A DNA stretch of 64,000 nt, from NCBI RefSeq assembly GCF_003397585.1, contig NZ_QJUV01000001.1, positions 620,001 through 684,000 of the forward strand, written 5' to 3'. The position numbers and the translations under genes are program-made. This document shows positions 52,810-62,365 of this stretch, piece after piece (position 1 is the first letter of the stretch; every line of letters starts with the position of its first letter). Under the pieces are notes generated by a model, which saw only the letters and a program-made list of their open reading frames with translations, searched no databases and had not been told where the DNA came from. This DNA is from Gardnerella piotii (lineage in GTDB: Bacteria > Actinomycetota > Actinomycetes > Actinomycetales > Bifidobacteriaceae).

Positions 52810-53817
52810 TTAATCAAGATTAATTAAAGATCCAAGAACGTAAGGCAATGCATCAATAATATTACTTGCGACTATTGGATGCTCAATATTTTCGTGATTT
52901 TCGTGATTTTCGTGATTTTCGCAATTGTAAACACTTTTTGCATACGACTTTGCGTCTAACTTTGCATACGACTTTGCAGCCAACTTTGCGGCCAATCCAT
53001 GAATCACAGCCGCGCTAGCAGCGATTAATGCGTAGTTTGCACTTTGATTTAGTTCGCAATTATTCTGCGCAAGAAGTGCGCCTAAAATACCCGCAAGAAC
53101 ATCTCCAGACCCAGCGGTCGCAAGCCAAGATGGGCCATATTTGCAAGTAAATATTGGCAAGTTCAAACTTTCTGCAGATGCAACAACAGTTGTAGATCCT
53201 TTAAGAAGAACAGTTGCTCCAGTAAGATTTGCCGCTTTTTGAGCGAATTCTATAGGATTTTTTGCAATATTTTCCGCGCTAAAATCAAGGTTATAACGTT
53301 TTAATAGCTTGCTTAATTCTAAAGCATGAGGAGTTAAAACAACTTTTTCGCAAACTTTTTTAGGCAATAAATCAAGCGCTCCAGCGTCTACGCATACGGG
53401 CGGTAGGTTTGTGTTTTCTTGATTTTCTGCACTATGTGCGCTATATGGTTTAAGCAAGTCTAAAATATAGTCTCGTTGCGATTTTGTTGAATCATCATTG
53501 CAATGCTCATAGTCTGGGATTCCAGATCCAACAGTTATAGCATTGACTTTTCCTTGCAAGCAGTCTGAAACAACGGCTTCTGGAACTGCTTGTAAAACAA
53601 GATTTTGCGCTCTAAATGGCCCCGCGTAGCGAACCATGCCAATATTGCTGTATGCTGCTGATTTTGTGATTAAAACGGCCGCTCCTGGGTATGCGTTTGA
53701 TCCTGTTACTAATCCAAGAACGCCTCTAGAGTACTTATTGCTCGATTCGTTTGGTTTTTTTAAGCATTTGCTAGCATCTTTTACATCTATACTGGCTGTG
53801 TTTAGAAGTGGAGTCAT
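52810..53817 (-). CDS. nnrD: ADP-dependent NAD(P)H-hydrate dehydratase
   Basis: NnrD repairs damaged NAD(P)H by dehydrating the S-hydrate using ADP. The YjeF C-terminal/ribokinase-like pattern is visible: GLVTGSNAYPGAAVLITKSA, VDAGALDLLP, LTPHALELSKLL and the catalytic AGSGDVLAGILGALLA. The epimerase domain usual in fused homologues is absent. Near the C-terminus lies an HEN tripeptide repeat (about 305-316) from a 9-bp tandem repeat. The length is 335 residues. It lies just upstream of the HAD gene on the same strand. Confidence 0.88.
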   Translation of the reverse strand: MTPLLNTASIDVKDASKCLKKPNESSNKYSRGVLGLVTGSNAYPGAAVLITKSAAYSNIGMVRYAGPFRAQNLVLQAVPEAVVSDCLQGKVNAITVGSGIPDYEHCNDDSTKSQRDYILDLLKPYSAHSAENQENTNLPPVCVDAGALDLLPKKVCEKVVLTPHALELSKLLKRYNLDFSAENIAKNPIEFAQKAANLTGATVLLKGSTTVVASAESLNLPIFTCKYGPSWLATAGSGDVLAGILGALLAQNNCELNQSANYALIAASAAVIHGLAAKLAAKSYAKLDAKSYAKSVYNCENHENHENHENIEHPIVASNIIDALPYVLGSLINLD

Positions 53818-54212
53818 ATTTACGATTCTAGTGAATATATGCGATTGTTGATTGTGTGCGATTGTTGATTATGCGTGATTATTGCTTGATAGTAGTGACA
53901 ATTTTGCGTTCCTATACATCATTTATTGGCAATTCGCAAGAAAGGTCGCAAGAAAAATCGCAATTATATCAAACAAAAAAATTGCGACACGCTGTTTTGT
54001 AAAAAATTCCGATAATTTTTTGTGATTTTATTGACCAAGCTTTTTATTTTCTCTATGCTTAAAACGTTATTGCTAACGATAATCTTTCCTAATTACAAGA
54101 TTAAACAAAGATAGCACAAGTTAAAGTGCTTAAGGAAAACACAAGAAAAATTGCAATAATGAATAATGTGAATTTCAATAATGTGAATTCATAGATTCCG
54201 GAAAGGAAAATA
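53818..54212. other. 395-bp intergenic region between divergent nnrD and the metal-binding lipoprotein gene
   Basis: No gene seen. It holds GCGATTGTTGATT repeats near 53840-53870, and the pair AATAATGTGAATT (about 54164 and 54178) shortly before the GGAAAGGA ribosome binding site of the transporter. The latter pair is a candidate binding site for a metal regulator such as Zur or MntR, without direct proof. Confidence 0.5.
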
Positions 54213-55397
54213 GTGAAAACTGCACGAATTTTTGCCACCGCAGCCACCGCCGCTTTGCTAACTGTTGGCTTGTGCGCATGTGGATCAACAGCTAAGACAG
54301 CAGATCAAAAGACTAACGGCAATCAAGTAAACGTAGTTGCAACAACCACGCAAATCTGCGATTACGTAACTCAAATCGCATCCACTGCAGATGCAAAATC
54401 TGGATTAAGCCTTAATAAAACCGATTCTCAAGGCAAAAAGTCTGTGATTGGCGCGCCTTTAGACAAAGCAAAGTCAACAATCAACCTCACTTGCTTGCTT
54501 GCTCCAAACGCATCTGCTCACGAGCACGAGATGACTCCAGCGCAATCCAAGGCGCTTTCTAAAGCAGATTTAATGCTTGTTTCTGGAGTGGACCTTGAGC
54601 ACTTCTTAGATCAGGCTGTAAAAGCAACTGGATTTAAGGGCACAATGGGTGTAACTTCGGGCATTCTTACAGCAGACGAAATCAAGTATTCCAAAGCGCA
54701 AGCTGCTAAAGAAAAGAATCTTCCTTACAAGATTGACCGCGGTATTGAAAAGGTTCACGCCGAAAAGTGGCCATTCCCACCAGAAGAAGGCGAGAAAGAG
54801 CCAGAATTCCAGTACGATCCACATATTTGGACAAGCACTAAGAACACTATGATTCAAGTCAAGAATATTGGTAACTTCCTTGGAAAGGCTCTTCCAGAAA
54901 GCAAGTCAATCTTCGACGAGCATGTTGAAAAGTTCGTTAAGTCGCTTACCGATTTAGACTCTTGGGCAACTAGTGCTTTGAATAGTGTTCCAAAGGAGCA
55001 TCGCGTACTCTTTACTTCGCACGACGCATTTGGATACTTCTCGCGCGATTACAACGTTAAGTTTATTGGCGCAGCGCTTTCCGACTTTAACAGCCAGCAA
55101 GACGCAACCGCAGATCACATTAAGGAAGCTGCAGAAGCTGTTAAAAAGTCTGGTGCTGTAGCAATCTTTGCCGAAAATTCCAACAATTCCAAGTCGATTA
55201 AGGCCGTTGCTGCTGCTGCAGGCGTAAAGGCGATTATTGGAGACGATGCGCTTTACGGCGATTCTCTTGGCCCTGTTGGATCTGCTGGCGAGACATATAT
55301 TGGTTCTATTGTTCACAACGTTCAGACTCTTGTTAAGGCTTGGGATGGCAAAATTCCAGACCTTCCAGAATCTGTAAAAGATGCGCTAAAAAAGTAG
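54213..55397 (+). CDS. Zinc/manganese ABC transporter substrate-binding lipoprotein (TroA/ZnuA family)
   Basis: This cluster A-I binding protein captures divalent metal for import. The N-terminus is a lipoprotein signal (MKTARIFATAATAALLTVGL..., described here as a basic start, Ala-rich core and lipobox LCAC at about Cys23). Metal ligands are likely His in ASAHEHEMTP and DPHIWTS and Glu/Asp near IFAENSNNS and IGDDALYGDSLG. The His-rich loop typical of strict zinc binders is absent, so manganese is possible. GTG 54213 follows GGAAAGGA. It heads a four-gene cluster with the ATPase and two permeases. Length is 394 residues. Confidence 0.9.
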   Translation: MKTARIFATAATAALLTVGLCACGSTAKTADQKTNGNQVNVVATTTQICDYVTQIASTADAKSGLSLNKTDSQGKKSVIGAPLDKAKSTINLTCLLAPNASAHEHEMTPAQSKALSKADLMLVSGVDLEHFLDQAVKATGFKGTMGVTSGILTADEIKYSKAQAAKEKNLPYKIDRGIEKVHAEKWPFPPEEGEKEPEFQYDPHIWTSTKNTMIQVKNIGNFLGKALPESKSIFDEHVEKFVKSLTDLDSWATSALNSVPKEHRVLFTSHDAFGYFSRDYNVKFIGAALSDFNSQQDATADHIKEAAEAVKKSGAVAIFAENSNNSKSIKAVAAAAGVKAIIGDDALYGDSLGPVGSAGETYIGSIVHNVQTLVKAWDGKIPDLPESVKDALKK

Positions 55398-55470
55398 TTA
55401 ATATGTAGCTACAGAAGTGGCGGAAAATCATAAATCACTACAAAAGTAGTTACAAGAAGGTTAATTTATA

Positions 55471-56283
55471 GTGAATAAGAGCGTTCTCGCAATGAAAGAT
55501 TGCGACTTAGCGTACGGTTATAAAACTGTTGTTACTGGTCTTAATGGAAGTGTAGAAGCTGGGCAGGCTTTAGCTTTGATTGGGCCTAACGGTTCTGGAA
55601 AAACAACGTTTTTGCAGGCGATTATTGGTATTGTGCGAGTGAGTGATGGAAGCTTAACAATGCCGAAAACGGTTTCAATAGGCTATGTTCCTCAACAAGT
55701 TGATTTGGATTTGACTTTTCCAATCACCGCTCGTCAAGTTGTAGCAATGGGCTTAAGTAGGCAAACTGGATTTTTTGGTTTGCTTAAAAAAAGTCAGAAA
55801 GAAGCTGTTGAGAGCGCTCTTAATCATGTTGGTTTGCTAGACAGAGCAGATGTTAGATTTGGCGATCTTTCTGGAGGCCAGCGTCAGCGAATATTGCTTG
55901 CACGCGCTATTGTTGCGCGACCTACGTTGATTCTTTTAGACGAGCCTTTTAACGGATTAGACGAGCCGAATCGAAAAGAATTGCTAAATATTATGAAGTC
56001 CGCTAAAGAAGAGGGGATTTCGTTTATTGTGTCTACTCACGACCTTGTAATCGCGGACGCGATTTGCGAAAAAGCCTTGCTTTTGGCTGGTCGTCAAGTG
56101 GCTTTTGGGCCTCTTAGAAAAGTCATGACTAAAGAAAACATATCTTTGGCTTATGGTGGAAGTATGCCAGCTGCAAGTGCGGGTCTTACTTTGAATCAAT
56201 TAGCAAATAAAGATGATTCGTTAAATGATTCGTCAAATGCTTCGTTAGATTCTGCTTTAGGAGACGAATCCAATGCTAGCTGA
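55471..56283 (+). CDS. Metal ABC transporter ATP-binding protein
   Basis: ATPase of the Zn/Mn importer. Walker A GPNGSGKTT, Q-loop GYVPQQVD, signature LSGGQRQRILLARAI, Walker B LILLDEPFNGLD and H-loop VSTHD are intact. The C-terminal tail (about 245-270) is a Ser/Asp/Asn-rich low-complexity extension. The GTG at 55471 is the start. Its end overlaps the next permease gene by 11 bases, showing an operon. Confidence 0.93.
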   Translation: MNKSVLAMKDCDLAYGYKTVVTGLNGSVEAGQALALIGPNGSGKTTFLQAIIGIVRVSDGSLTMPKTVSIGYVPQQVDLDLTFPITARQVVAMGLSRQTGFFGLLKKSQKEAVESALNHVGLLDRADVRFGDLSGGQRQRILLARAIVARPTLILLDEPFNGLDEPNRKELLNIMKSAKEEGISFIVSTHDLVIADAICEKALLLAGRQVAFGPLRKVMTKENISLAYGGSMPAASAGLTLNQLANKDDSLNDSSNASLDSALGDESNAS

Positions 56284-57277
56284 ATTGGTTGAGTCTTTGC
56301 GCAAAATCCTCGAGCCTATACCAGGATTTGACTTTATTGCGTCCGCTCCCTACATTTTTAGGCCTTTCTGCCTTCTTATTGTTCTTGCAGTTGCTAGCGG
56401 AATAGTTGGTGTGTTTGTTAACTTAAGATGCGCCGAGTTTAATGCGGAGGCTTTGGTTCACGGGATTTTTCCTGGAATCGTAGTCGGAGCGTTATATGGA
56501 GGAATTGGGCAAATCATTCCAGGAGCTTCGGTTTGTGCAATTTTTCTGGTTGCCGCTCTTGTGTGGGCATCTAGGTCTCAAAAAATCAACGAGTCAATAA
56601 TTGCAACAGTTTTAACAACATTTTTTGCGCTTGGAATCGTAATATCTCTTAAAAAGGGAGATATGTCTGGTCAGCTTGAAGCGCTTATGTTTGGACGTTT
56701 GCTAGATGTTACAGACGATAGAATGACTCAAGCAATGCTTATTTGTTTATTTGCAATCGCATTGCTTGTGCTAACTTGGAAGAAGCAGATTATTGTTGCG
56801 TTCGACCGCGCTAGTGCTCCTTTAATGGGTGTTAATACTTTACTTGTAGATATTGTGCTAAACGTTGCAATTGCGTCTGTTGTAGTTTCTGCATCTTCGG
56901 CTGTTGGCGTACTTCTTGTTATTGGATACCTTGTTATTCCTGGAGCTAGCGCAAGATTGGTTGCGCGCACTGTTGGGCGTATGGCGTTTGTTGGCGTTGC
57001 GGTTGGTATTTTTGGCGTTTTATTAGGCATGTACGCTATGAACTTGGAGCTTGATCATCCAGTTTCTCCGCAAGCTGCAGTGGCACTAAGTATTTGCGCA
57101 ATGTTCGTAGTCGTTTTGATTTTAAGATTCTTATACAGAGTTACATGCGCACTAGTGTTTTCTAAAAAGTTTTCTAAAAAGTTTTCTAAAAAGTTTTCTA
57201 AAAAGTTTTCTAAAAAGTTTTCTAAAAAGTTTTCTAAAAAGAAAAAGTCTAGCGCAATAGAGGCTGGTGGAAAGTAA
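56273..57277 (+). CDS. Metal ABC transporter permease (ZnuB family), first copy
   Basis: Membrane subunit of the ABC-3 type. Eight or so hydrophobic segments, with the family blocks NLRCAEFNAEALVHGIFPG and LLVIGYLVIPGASARL. The C-terminus is unusual: after the last membrane helix comes a basic tail made of seven KKFS units and KKKKSS (about 300-334), encoded by 12-bp tandem repeats. The ATG at 56273 lies inside the end of the ATPase gene. A second permease follows two bases later, so the transporter may be a heterodimer. Confidence 0.92.
   Translation: MLAELVESLRKILEPIPGFDFIASAPYIFRPFCLLIVLAVASGIVGVFVNLRCAEFNAEALVHGIFPGIVVGALYGGIGQIIPGASVCAIFLVAALVWASRSQKINESIIATVLTTFFALGIVISLKKGDMSGQLEALMFGRLLDVTDDRMTQAMLICLFAIALLVLTWKKQIIVAFDRASAPLMGVNTLLVDIVLNVAIASVVVSASSAVGVLLVIGYLVIPGASARLVARTVGRMAFVGVAVGIFGVLLGMYAMNLELDHPVSPQAAVALSICAMFVVVLILRFLYRVTCALVFSKKFSKKFSKKFSKKFSKKFSKKFSKKKKSSAIEAGGK
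57157..57245 (+). repeat. 12-bp tandem repeats encoding KKFS units
   Basis: AAGTTTTCTAAA repeats seven times in a row at the 3' end of the first permease gene, then runs into AAGAAAAAG. Each unit is one KFSK tetrapeptide, so length change keeps the frame. Confidence 0.92.
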
Positions 57278-57279
57278 TA

Positions 57280-58179
57280 ATGGTAAGTATTTGGCAAATT
57301 ATCGCTCTTCCTATTGTAGAGGCAATCGCTGTTGGAGCATTATGCGGTTTTGTTGGATCTTTGGCTTTGCTTAATCAGCGTATTTTCTTCACCGAGTCTA
57401 TAACTCACGCTGCTTTTCCAGGAGCTGTAATCGGAGTTGTAGTTACATCTATTTATACGATTGATCAAAACATTTTGTCTATTGGTCTTTTTATTGGCGC
57501 TGCTTTAGCTTGCATTGTTTTGTCTTTTATGATGCATGTGCTTTCTAAACTAAAGGGCATATCTTCTCAAGCTTCTGCTGGAATAACTCTTACTGTTGGT
57601 TTTGCTAGCGGCTACTTTTTGAACAAGTGGTTTGCGCCGCTCCCATTGCGAATTGAAGGATTTTTAACAGGATCATTGCTTAACTGCACTCCTGCAGACG
57701 TGATTTTTGCGATTATTGCATTCGCTCTTGCACTAGGATTGTGGAGTTTTAATAGCGCCAATTTGATTCACTGCTCTTTTGACTCCACTAATTACAAGGC
57801 ATTAGGTGGCAGAAGTGGATTAATGCAAGGAATTGTTCTTGCGCTAATAATCATTACAGTTTCGGTGATTATTCCAGCTGTTGGAACTGTTGTTTCGGTA
57901 TCTTTAATCGCAGCTCCTGCAGCAGCACTTAAAAGCAGAATGCGTTCCATTAACAAATTTGTGTTTGCATGCGTATTGTCTTCTATTTTTATAGCGCTTT
58001 TAGGACTTGCCTTAGCTGTGATTTTAAGACTTTCTGCTGGCGGAACTATCGCGATTTGTGCTGGATGCTTCTTTTTAGTTGTAAAGCTTAGTGAAAGCAT
58101 CTTTTTGAAAATACATGAGATTTATTCTAGTTTTTGCAAAAAATCATTGTTAAAAAGTCGCTCTGTTGTTCTAGAGTAA
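57280..58179 (+). CDS. Metal ABC transporter permease (ZnuB family), second copy
   Basis: Second ABC-3 permease, 299 residues, paralogous to the first. It has the same blocks in diverged form (NQRIFFTESITHAAFPGAV and IIPAVGTVVSVSLIAAPAA) and about eight membrane segments. The tail is short and basic. The ATG at 57280 comes two bases after the stop of the first permease, so translation is coupled. With the binding protein and ATPase it completes the importer. Confidence 0.92.
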   Translation: MVSIWQIIALPIVEAIAVGALCGFVGSLALLNQRIFFTESITHAAFPGAVIGVVVTSIYTIDQNILSIGLFIGAALACIVLSFMMHVLSKLKGISSQASAGITLTVGFASGYFLNKWFAPLPLRIEGFLTGSLLNCTPADVIFAIIAFALALGLWSFNSANLIHCSFDSTNYKALGGRSGLMQGIVLALIIITVSVIIPAVGTVVSVSLIAAPAAALKSRMRSINKFVFACVLSSIFIALLGLALAVILRLSAGGTIAICAGCFFLVVKLSESIFLKIHEIYSSFCKKSLLKSRSVVLE

Positions 58180-58323
58180 CAGAGAATTGCGCGTGAAAAA
58201 TGCGTGCGATTGACGTCGTTTTTTGCGCGTTTTATTTATGTTTTAATCGCGTAAGTTTATCGACGCCACACAAGTCCAGGTCTGCACATTAGTAACGCAA
58301 GACCCCGATAGAAAAGGACAATT

Positions 58324-60354
58324 ATGGCTGAAAATACCATCTCCATCACCGTAAACGAGGAACGCAAGGAGGTGGATGCAAGCTTCACTGGCGTTGAACT
58401 TTTCGCGGAAGATAAGAATATTATTGCCGTGCGTTTAAATGGTGAGTTGCGTGATTTGTACACGCCTCTTCATAACGGCGATACCGTGGAATCAGTAGCC
58501 CTTGATAGTGAAGATGGCATCGCAATCATGCGTCATTCCGCTACACACGTGATGGCTCAAGCTGTTCAAGAAATTCGACCAGACGCAAAGTTGGGCGTAG
58601 GTCCTGTAATTAAAGACGGCTTCTACTACGATTTCGATGTTGATACTCCATTTACGCCAGACGATTTGAAGCAAATCGAAAAGCATATGCAGCGCATTAT
58701 TAAAGAGTCTCAAAGCTTCCGCCGACGCGTTGTAACAGAGGACGAAGCGCGCGAAGAAGAAGCAAATCAACCTTATAAGTTGGAGTTGATTGGAGATAAG
58801 GAAGCGGCTCTTGATCCTGCGGCTGCTGGCGAAATCAGCAAGCATGAGCTTAGCATGTACGACAATTTGGATCGCGAAGGAAACAAGGTCTGGAGCGATT
58901 TGTGCCGTGGACCTCATTTGCCAAATACTCGTTATATTAAGGCTTTTAAGCTTGAGCGTGTTGCTGCAGCTTACTGGCGCGGTTCGGAGCATAATCCTAT
59001 GCTTCAGCGCATTTACGGAACTGCATGGCCTAGCAAGGAAGAGCTTAAGGCTTACACAACTCGCATGGAAGAGGCTGCTAAGCGCGATCATCGTAAGCTT
59101 GGTCAAGAGATGGATTTGTTCTCGTTCCCAGACGAGATTGGCCCAGGCTTGGCAGTGTTCCATCCAAAGGGTGCTGCGATTATTAACGCAATGGAAGATT
59201 ATTCCCGTGAGCAGCACAGAAAGCATCATTACAGCTTTGTGCAAACTCCGCACATTACTAAGGGCGGATTGTACGAGACTTCTGGCCACTTGCAGTGGTA
59301 CAAGGATGGCATGTATCCTCCAATGAAGCTTGACGAAGAGCGCGACGAAAATGGTAACGTAACTCGCCAGGGTGCTGACTACTACTTGAAGCCAATGAAT
59401 TGCCCAATGCATAACTTGATCTTTAAGTCTCGCCAGCGTTCGTACCGCGAGCTTCCTTTGCGATTGTTTGAGTTTGGTACCGTGTATCGCTACGAAAAGT
59501 CTGGTGTTGTTCATGGCTTAACTCGCGTTCGCGGATTGACTCAGGATGATTCGCATATTTACTGCACTCGCGAGCAAATGCGCGATGAGCTAAAGAGCTT
59601 GCTTAACTTTGTGCTTGGTCTTCTTAAAGACTTCGGTTTGAACGACTTCTACTTGGAGCTTTCCACTAAGGATGAGCACAAGTTTGTTGGTTCCGACGAG
59701 ATTTGGGAAGAAGCGACAAGCACTTTGGCAGAAGTTGCTAAAGAGTCTGGTTTGGAACTCGTGGACGATCCAGGTGGAGCTGCATTCTACGGACCTAAGA
59801 TTTCTGTGCAAGCTCGCGATGCAATCGGCCGCACTTGGCAGGTTTCTACTATTCAGCTCGACTTCAACTTGCCTGAGCGCTTTAAGTTGGAGTACATTGC
59901 AGCTGATGGTAGTCACCAGCGCCCTGTAATGATTCACCGCGCACTCTTTGGCTCTATTGAGCGTTTCTTCGCTATTTTGCTTGAGCATTATGCAGGCGCG
60001 TTCCCAGCATGGTTGGCTCCAGTTCAAGTTACTGGCGTTCCTGTTGCAGACGAGTTCGCTCCGCATTTGCAAAAGTTTATTAGCGATTTGGAAGAGAATA
60101 TGGTTCGTTGCGAAATGGATAGCTCCGACGATCGCTTTGGCAAGAAGATTCGTAACGCTTCTAAGTCTAAGGTGCCTTTCACTTTGATTGCTGGCGAAGA
60201 GGATGTGAACAACAATGCTGTGAGCTTCCGCTTCCGCGATGGTAGCCAATTGAACGGTGTTCCAGCCCAGCAAGCTAAAGAGTGGATTTTGTCCATTATT
60301 AAGCAGCGCGTTCAAGTGAATACTGCAGAAGATTTTGAGCGCTACACAAAGTAG
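58324..60354 (+). CDS. thrS: Threonyl-tRNA synthetase
   Basis: ThrS charges tRNA-Thr. In order: TGS domain (about 1-62), the editing and SAD domain (about 63-230; [14 protein letters not shown]), the class II catalytic core with motif 1, motif 2 ([11 protein letters not shown], then [14 protein letters not shown]) and motif 3 ([13 protein letters not shown]), and the anticodon-binding domain from about 570. The zinc ligands include the Cys in MNCPMH. Length is 676 residues. ATG 58324 follows AAAAGGA. I see no T-box in the 144-bp leader. A strong terminator follows. Confidence 0.96.
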   Translation: MAENTISITVNEERKEVDASFTGVELFAEDKNIIAVRLNGELRDLYTPLHNGDTVESVALDSEDGIAIMRHSATHVMAQAVQEIRPDAKLGVGPVIKDGFYYDFDVDTPFTPDDLKQIEKHMQRIIKESQSFRRRVVTEDEAREEEANQPYKLELIGDKEAALDPAAAGEISKHELSMYDNLDREGNKVWSDLCRGPHLPNTRYIKAFKLERVAAAYWRGSEHNPMLQRIYGTAWPSKEELKAYTTRMEEAAKRDHRKLGQEMDLFSFPDEIGPGLAVFHPKGAAIINAMEDYSREQHRKHHYSFVQTPHITKGGLYETSGHLQWYKDGMYPPMKLDEERDENGNVTRQGADYYLKPMNCPMHNLIFKSRQRSYRELPLRLFEFGTVYRYEKSGVVHGLTRVRGLTQDDSHIYCTREQMRDELKSLLNFVLGLLKDFGLNDFYLELSTKDEHKFVGSDEIWEEATSTLAEVAKESGLELVDDPGGAAFYGPKISVQARDAIGRTWQVSTIQLDFNLPERFKLEYIAADGSHQRPVMIHRALFGSIERFFAILLEHYAGAFPAWLAPVQVTGVPVADEFAPHLQKFISDLEENMVRCEMDSSDDRFGKKIRNASKSKVPFTLIAGEEDVNNNAVSFRFRDGSQLNGVPAQQAKEWILSIIKQRVQVNTAEDFERYTK

Positions 60355-60405
60355 CATTCGCGATGCAACTTACGTAGCATAAATCAACGTAAGTCAACAC
60401 AAAAC

Positions 60406-60440
60406 AAACCCGCACTTCTTAACGTTGTGCGGGTTTATTC
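60406..60440 (+). terminator. Rho-independent terminator after thrS
   Basis: AAACCCGCAC (60406-60415) and GTGCGGGTTT (60427-60436) form a perfect 10-bp stem, followed by ATTCTTTTT. It sits between convergent genes. Confidence 0.9.
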
Positions 60441-60473
60441 TTTTTATTCTTGATTTATTGCGTAAGCAGACTA

Positions 60474-61388
60474 TTACTTAAGCAGCGCGCGAATTGCTTC
60501 GATTTGCTCGCTATTAACTTGACTTGCAGGCTCGCGAACAAGCGTGCTAATCGGCAATCCCTTAAGATTTACAGCAGCTTTAATCGCAGAAATAAACAAG
60601 TCGGTAGTATTGTAAACTGCCATCAAGTGGCTGATTCTTTTAGCACATTCAATAAGATGCGCAAAGTCGCCAGCCTCATACGCTTTATGCAAAGCTGCAA
60701 AAGTTTCTGGCTCTACATTAGTAAGACCACAAATCACGCCATTTCCTCCAGCAATCCTGTTAGGAGTGTAGTACTCGTCAAAACCAGAGAAAACAACAAA
60801 ATCTGGGTTTACGCGTCTAGTTGCATCAATCATTGCGCGAGTATGGCTTATAGTATCTACCGTGTCTTTAATGCCAACAATATTCGGGTATTTTTCAGCA
60901 AGATTTGCAACTAAGCTTGGTGTTAAATCGCTGCCAGTTCGAGCAGGGAAGTTGTATAGAATAACAGGCAAGCTAGTTGCGCTCGCAATTGCGCCAAAGT
61001 AGAGTTCTGCGGTTTGTGCGGTTGGTCCAAAGTAGTATGGAGATACAGCTACAACAGCGTCTGCTCCGCAACTTTGCGCAAACTTAGTAAAGTCAAGTAC
61101 TTCGTTAAGATTTGTGTTTCCAACGCCTATAAGAACTGGAACTCTGTGATTAACGTGTTCAATAGCAAACTTAGCGGCTTCCTTTTTTACGCTAAGTGGG
61201 TATGCGTAGAACTCGCCGATGCTGCCAAAAATCAATATGCCATTAATCCCAGCATCAATCAGATGGTCTAAGTGCTTTGCCCATAAGTCGTAGTCAATGC
61301 TTCCGTCATCTTTGCTTACAGTTATTGATGGGCAAAAAACGCCCTTAAAAGCATGTAAGTCGAGCTTTGCGCTATTAGAAGTAGTCAT
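60474..61388 (-). CDS. DapA/NanA-family aldolase, probably acting on a 2-keto-3-deoxy sugar acid
   Basis: A class I aldolase of the dihydrodipicolinate synthase family: the Schiff-base lysine is in IVGIKDTVD, the proton-shuttle tyrosine in VILYNFPARTG, and the carboxylate-binding GSIGEFYAYP loop differs from true DapA (GTTGE). Together with the adjacent lactonase-like gene, FucP-like permease and SDR this points to cleavage of 2-keto-3-deoxy-L-fuconate to pyruvate and lactaldehyde; DapA or sialate lyase activity is less likely. The length is 304 residues. It is last in the minus-strand cluster, after a hairpin. Confidence 0.82.
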   Translation of the reverse strand: MTTSNSAKLDLHAFKGVFCPSITVSKDDGSIDYDLWAKHLDHLIDAGINGILIFGSIGEFYAYPLSVKKEAAKFAIEHVNHRVPVLIGVGNTNLNEVLDFTKFAQSCGADAVVAVSPYYFGPTAQTAELYFGAIASATSLPVILYNFPARTGSDLTPSLVANLAEKYPNIVGIKDTVDTISHTRAMIDATRRVNPDFVVFSGFDEYYTPNRIAGGNGVICGLTNVEPETFAALHKAYEAGDFAHLIECAKRISHLMAVYNTTDLFISAIKAAVNLKGLPISTLVREPASQVNSEQIEAIRALLK

Positions 61389-61426
61389 AAAATTCGTCCT
61401 TTTATTTAATTATTTTGTGTATTGAA

Positions 61427-61471
61427 TTATGGGGCATAAGACTTTAACTGGCAAAATCTTACACCCCATAA
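61427..61471. repeat. Inverted repeat between the amidohydrolase and aldolase genes
   Basis: TTATGGGG (61427-61434) and CCCCATAA (61464-61471), with an inner TAAGA/TCTTA, form a hairpin in the minus-strand cluster, 39 bp before the aldolase start. It may be an internal terminator or mRNA processing site. Confidence 0.6.
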
Positions 61472-61525
61472 GCAATGATTACTAAAATCGACTATTAAAA
61501 TCGACTATTCAAATAACTTAATTAA

Positions 61526-62299
61526 TTACAGTTTAATACCATACGCCTTCTTTGCATTATTCATGAAGAAATCTTCGTCGTCGCCGAAAAGCTCCACCAT
61601 TAAGTCAAGATGCTGCTTAAGTGAAGAATTCAACTTAACAACTGGCCAATTAGAGCTAAAGAGTAGGCGATCAGGGCTAAATGTGTCTTTTACAAACTTA
61701 ACAATATCTGGATTTACTGGATTATCTCCAGAAATCTTAATATAGCTGTGTGGAAGCTTTGCAAACGCACGCAAAGCAGCGCATGAATCCTCGTCTAATC
61801 CTGGAACATTGCCCAAATGGTTTAGAACAACAGTCACTTCTGGAACTTGCTCAAAAGCTTTAGCCATATCGCCAAGTTCTTCGCCACGATTGCAAAGCTC
61901 GAAAGGCATGCCCTTCTTTGCCATTGCCTTAAGGCCACCAATAAATGAAGGCTCTAGGCAGCGGCCGCGTGGCTCGCTTGGAATGTGAAGAGGCTCGCGA
62001 ATGCCAGTTGCGTTAATTGGTACGCGCATAAATGGATCCAACGTAACTCTAAGCATTTTAGCTAGAATCTTAGGATTAGGATTTTCGCCAATAAGCTTAT
62101 CTTCTAGCTCGTGGTCTGCAGCATCAACCTCAACGTATACGCCGCCGAGGAAGTCAACGCCCAAGTCTGCATATTCTTTTTCTAGCTGCTCTAGAGTAAA
62201 AGTGTGGTTTAGCTTTTCTAAGCCATCAAGCCAAGGCAAGACTTGCTTTGTTGGATCCCAAATATGAAAATGGGAATCTAAAATACGAAGTTGAGACAT
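61526..62299 (-). CDS. Amidohydrolase family protein, probable L-fucono-lactonase
   Basis: A TIM-barrel metal-dependent hydrolase of the amidohydrolase 2 type. It opens with the first metal motif, ILDSHFHIWDPTKQVLPWL, in which the HxH is HFH; other blocks are VYVEVDAAD, VVLNHLGNVPG and LLFSSNWPV. The opening DSHFHIWDP is typical of L-rhamnono- and L-fucono-lactonases. In the pathway it opens the lactone formed by the dehydrogenase. The length of 257 residues is slightly short for the family. It lies between fucP (66 bp upstream) and the aldolase. Confidence 0.82.
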   Translation of the reverse strand: MSQLRILDSHFHIWDPTKQVLPWLDGLEKLNHTFTLEQLEKEYADLGVDFLGGVYVEVDAADHELEDKLIGENPNPKILAKMLRVTLDPFMRVPINATGIREPLHIPSEPRGRCLEPSFIGGLKAMAKKGMPFELCNRGEELGDMAKAFEQVPEVTVVLNHLGNVPGLDEDSCAALRAFAKLPHSYIKISGDNPVNPDIVKFVKDTFSPDRLLFSSNWPVVKLNSSLKQHLDLMVELFGDDEDFFMNNAKKAYGIKL

Positions 62300-62365
62300 A
62301 ATAAATTTTCCTTTCTAAAGTCTTTCTAAAGACTTTCAAATAAAGACTTTGTAGTTCTTTGCAAA

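Noticed and set aside
58180-58323. T-box leader of thrS
   Set aside because: The 144-bp leader lacks the conserved T-box sequence and an obvious terminator-antiterminator pair.
58492-59514. 340-residue open frame on the minus strand inside thrS
   Set aside because: It lies fully antisense to a complete thrS with all motifs; no family resemblance and no start signal.
60474-61388. 4-hydroxy-tetrahydrodipicolinate synthase (dapA) of the lysine pathway
   Set aside because: The active-site loop reads GSIGE rather than GTTGE, and the gene sits in a sugar cluster, so a keto-deoxy sugar acid aldolase is more likely.
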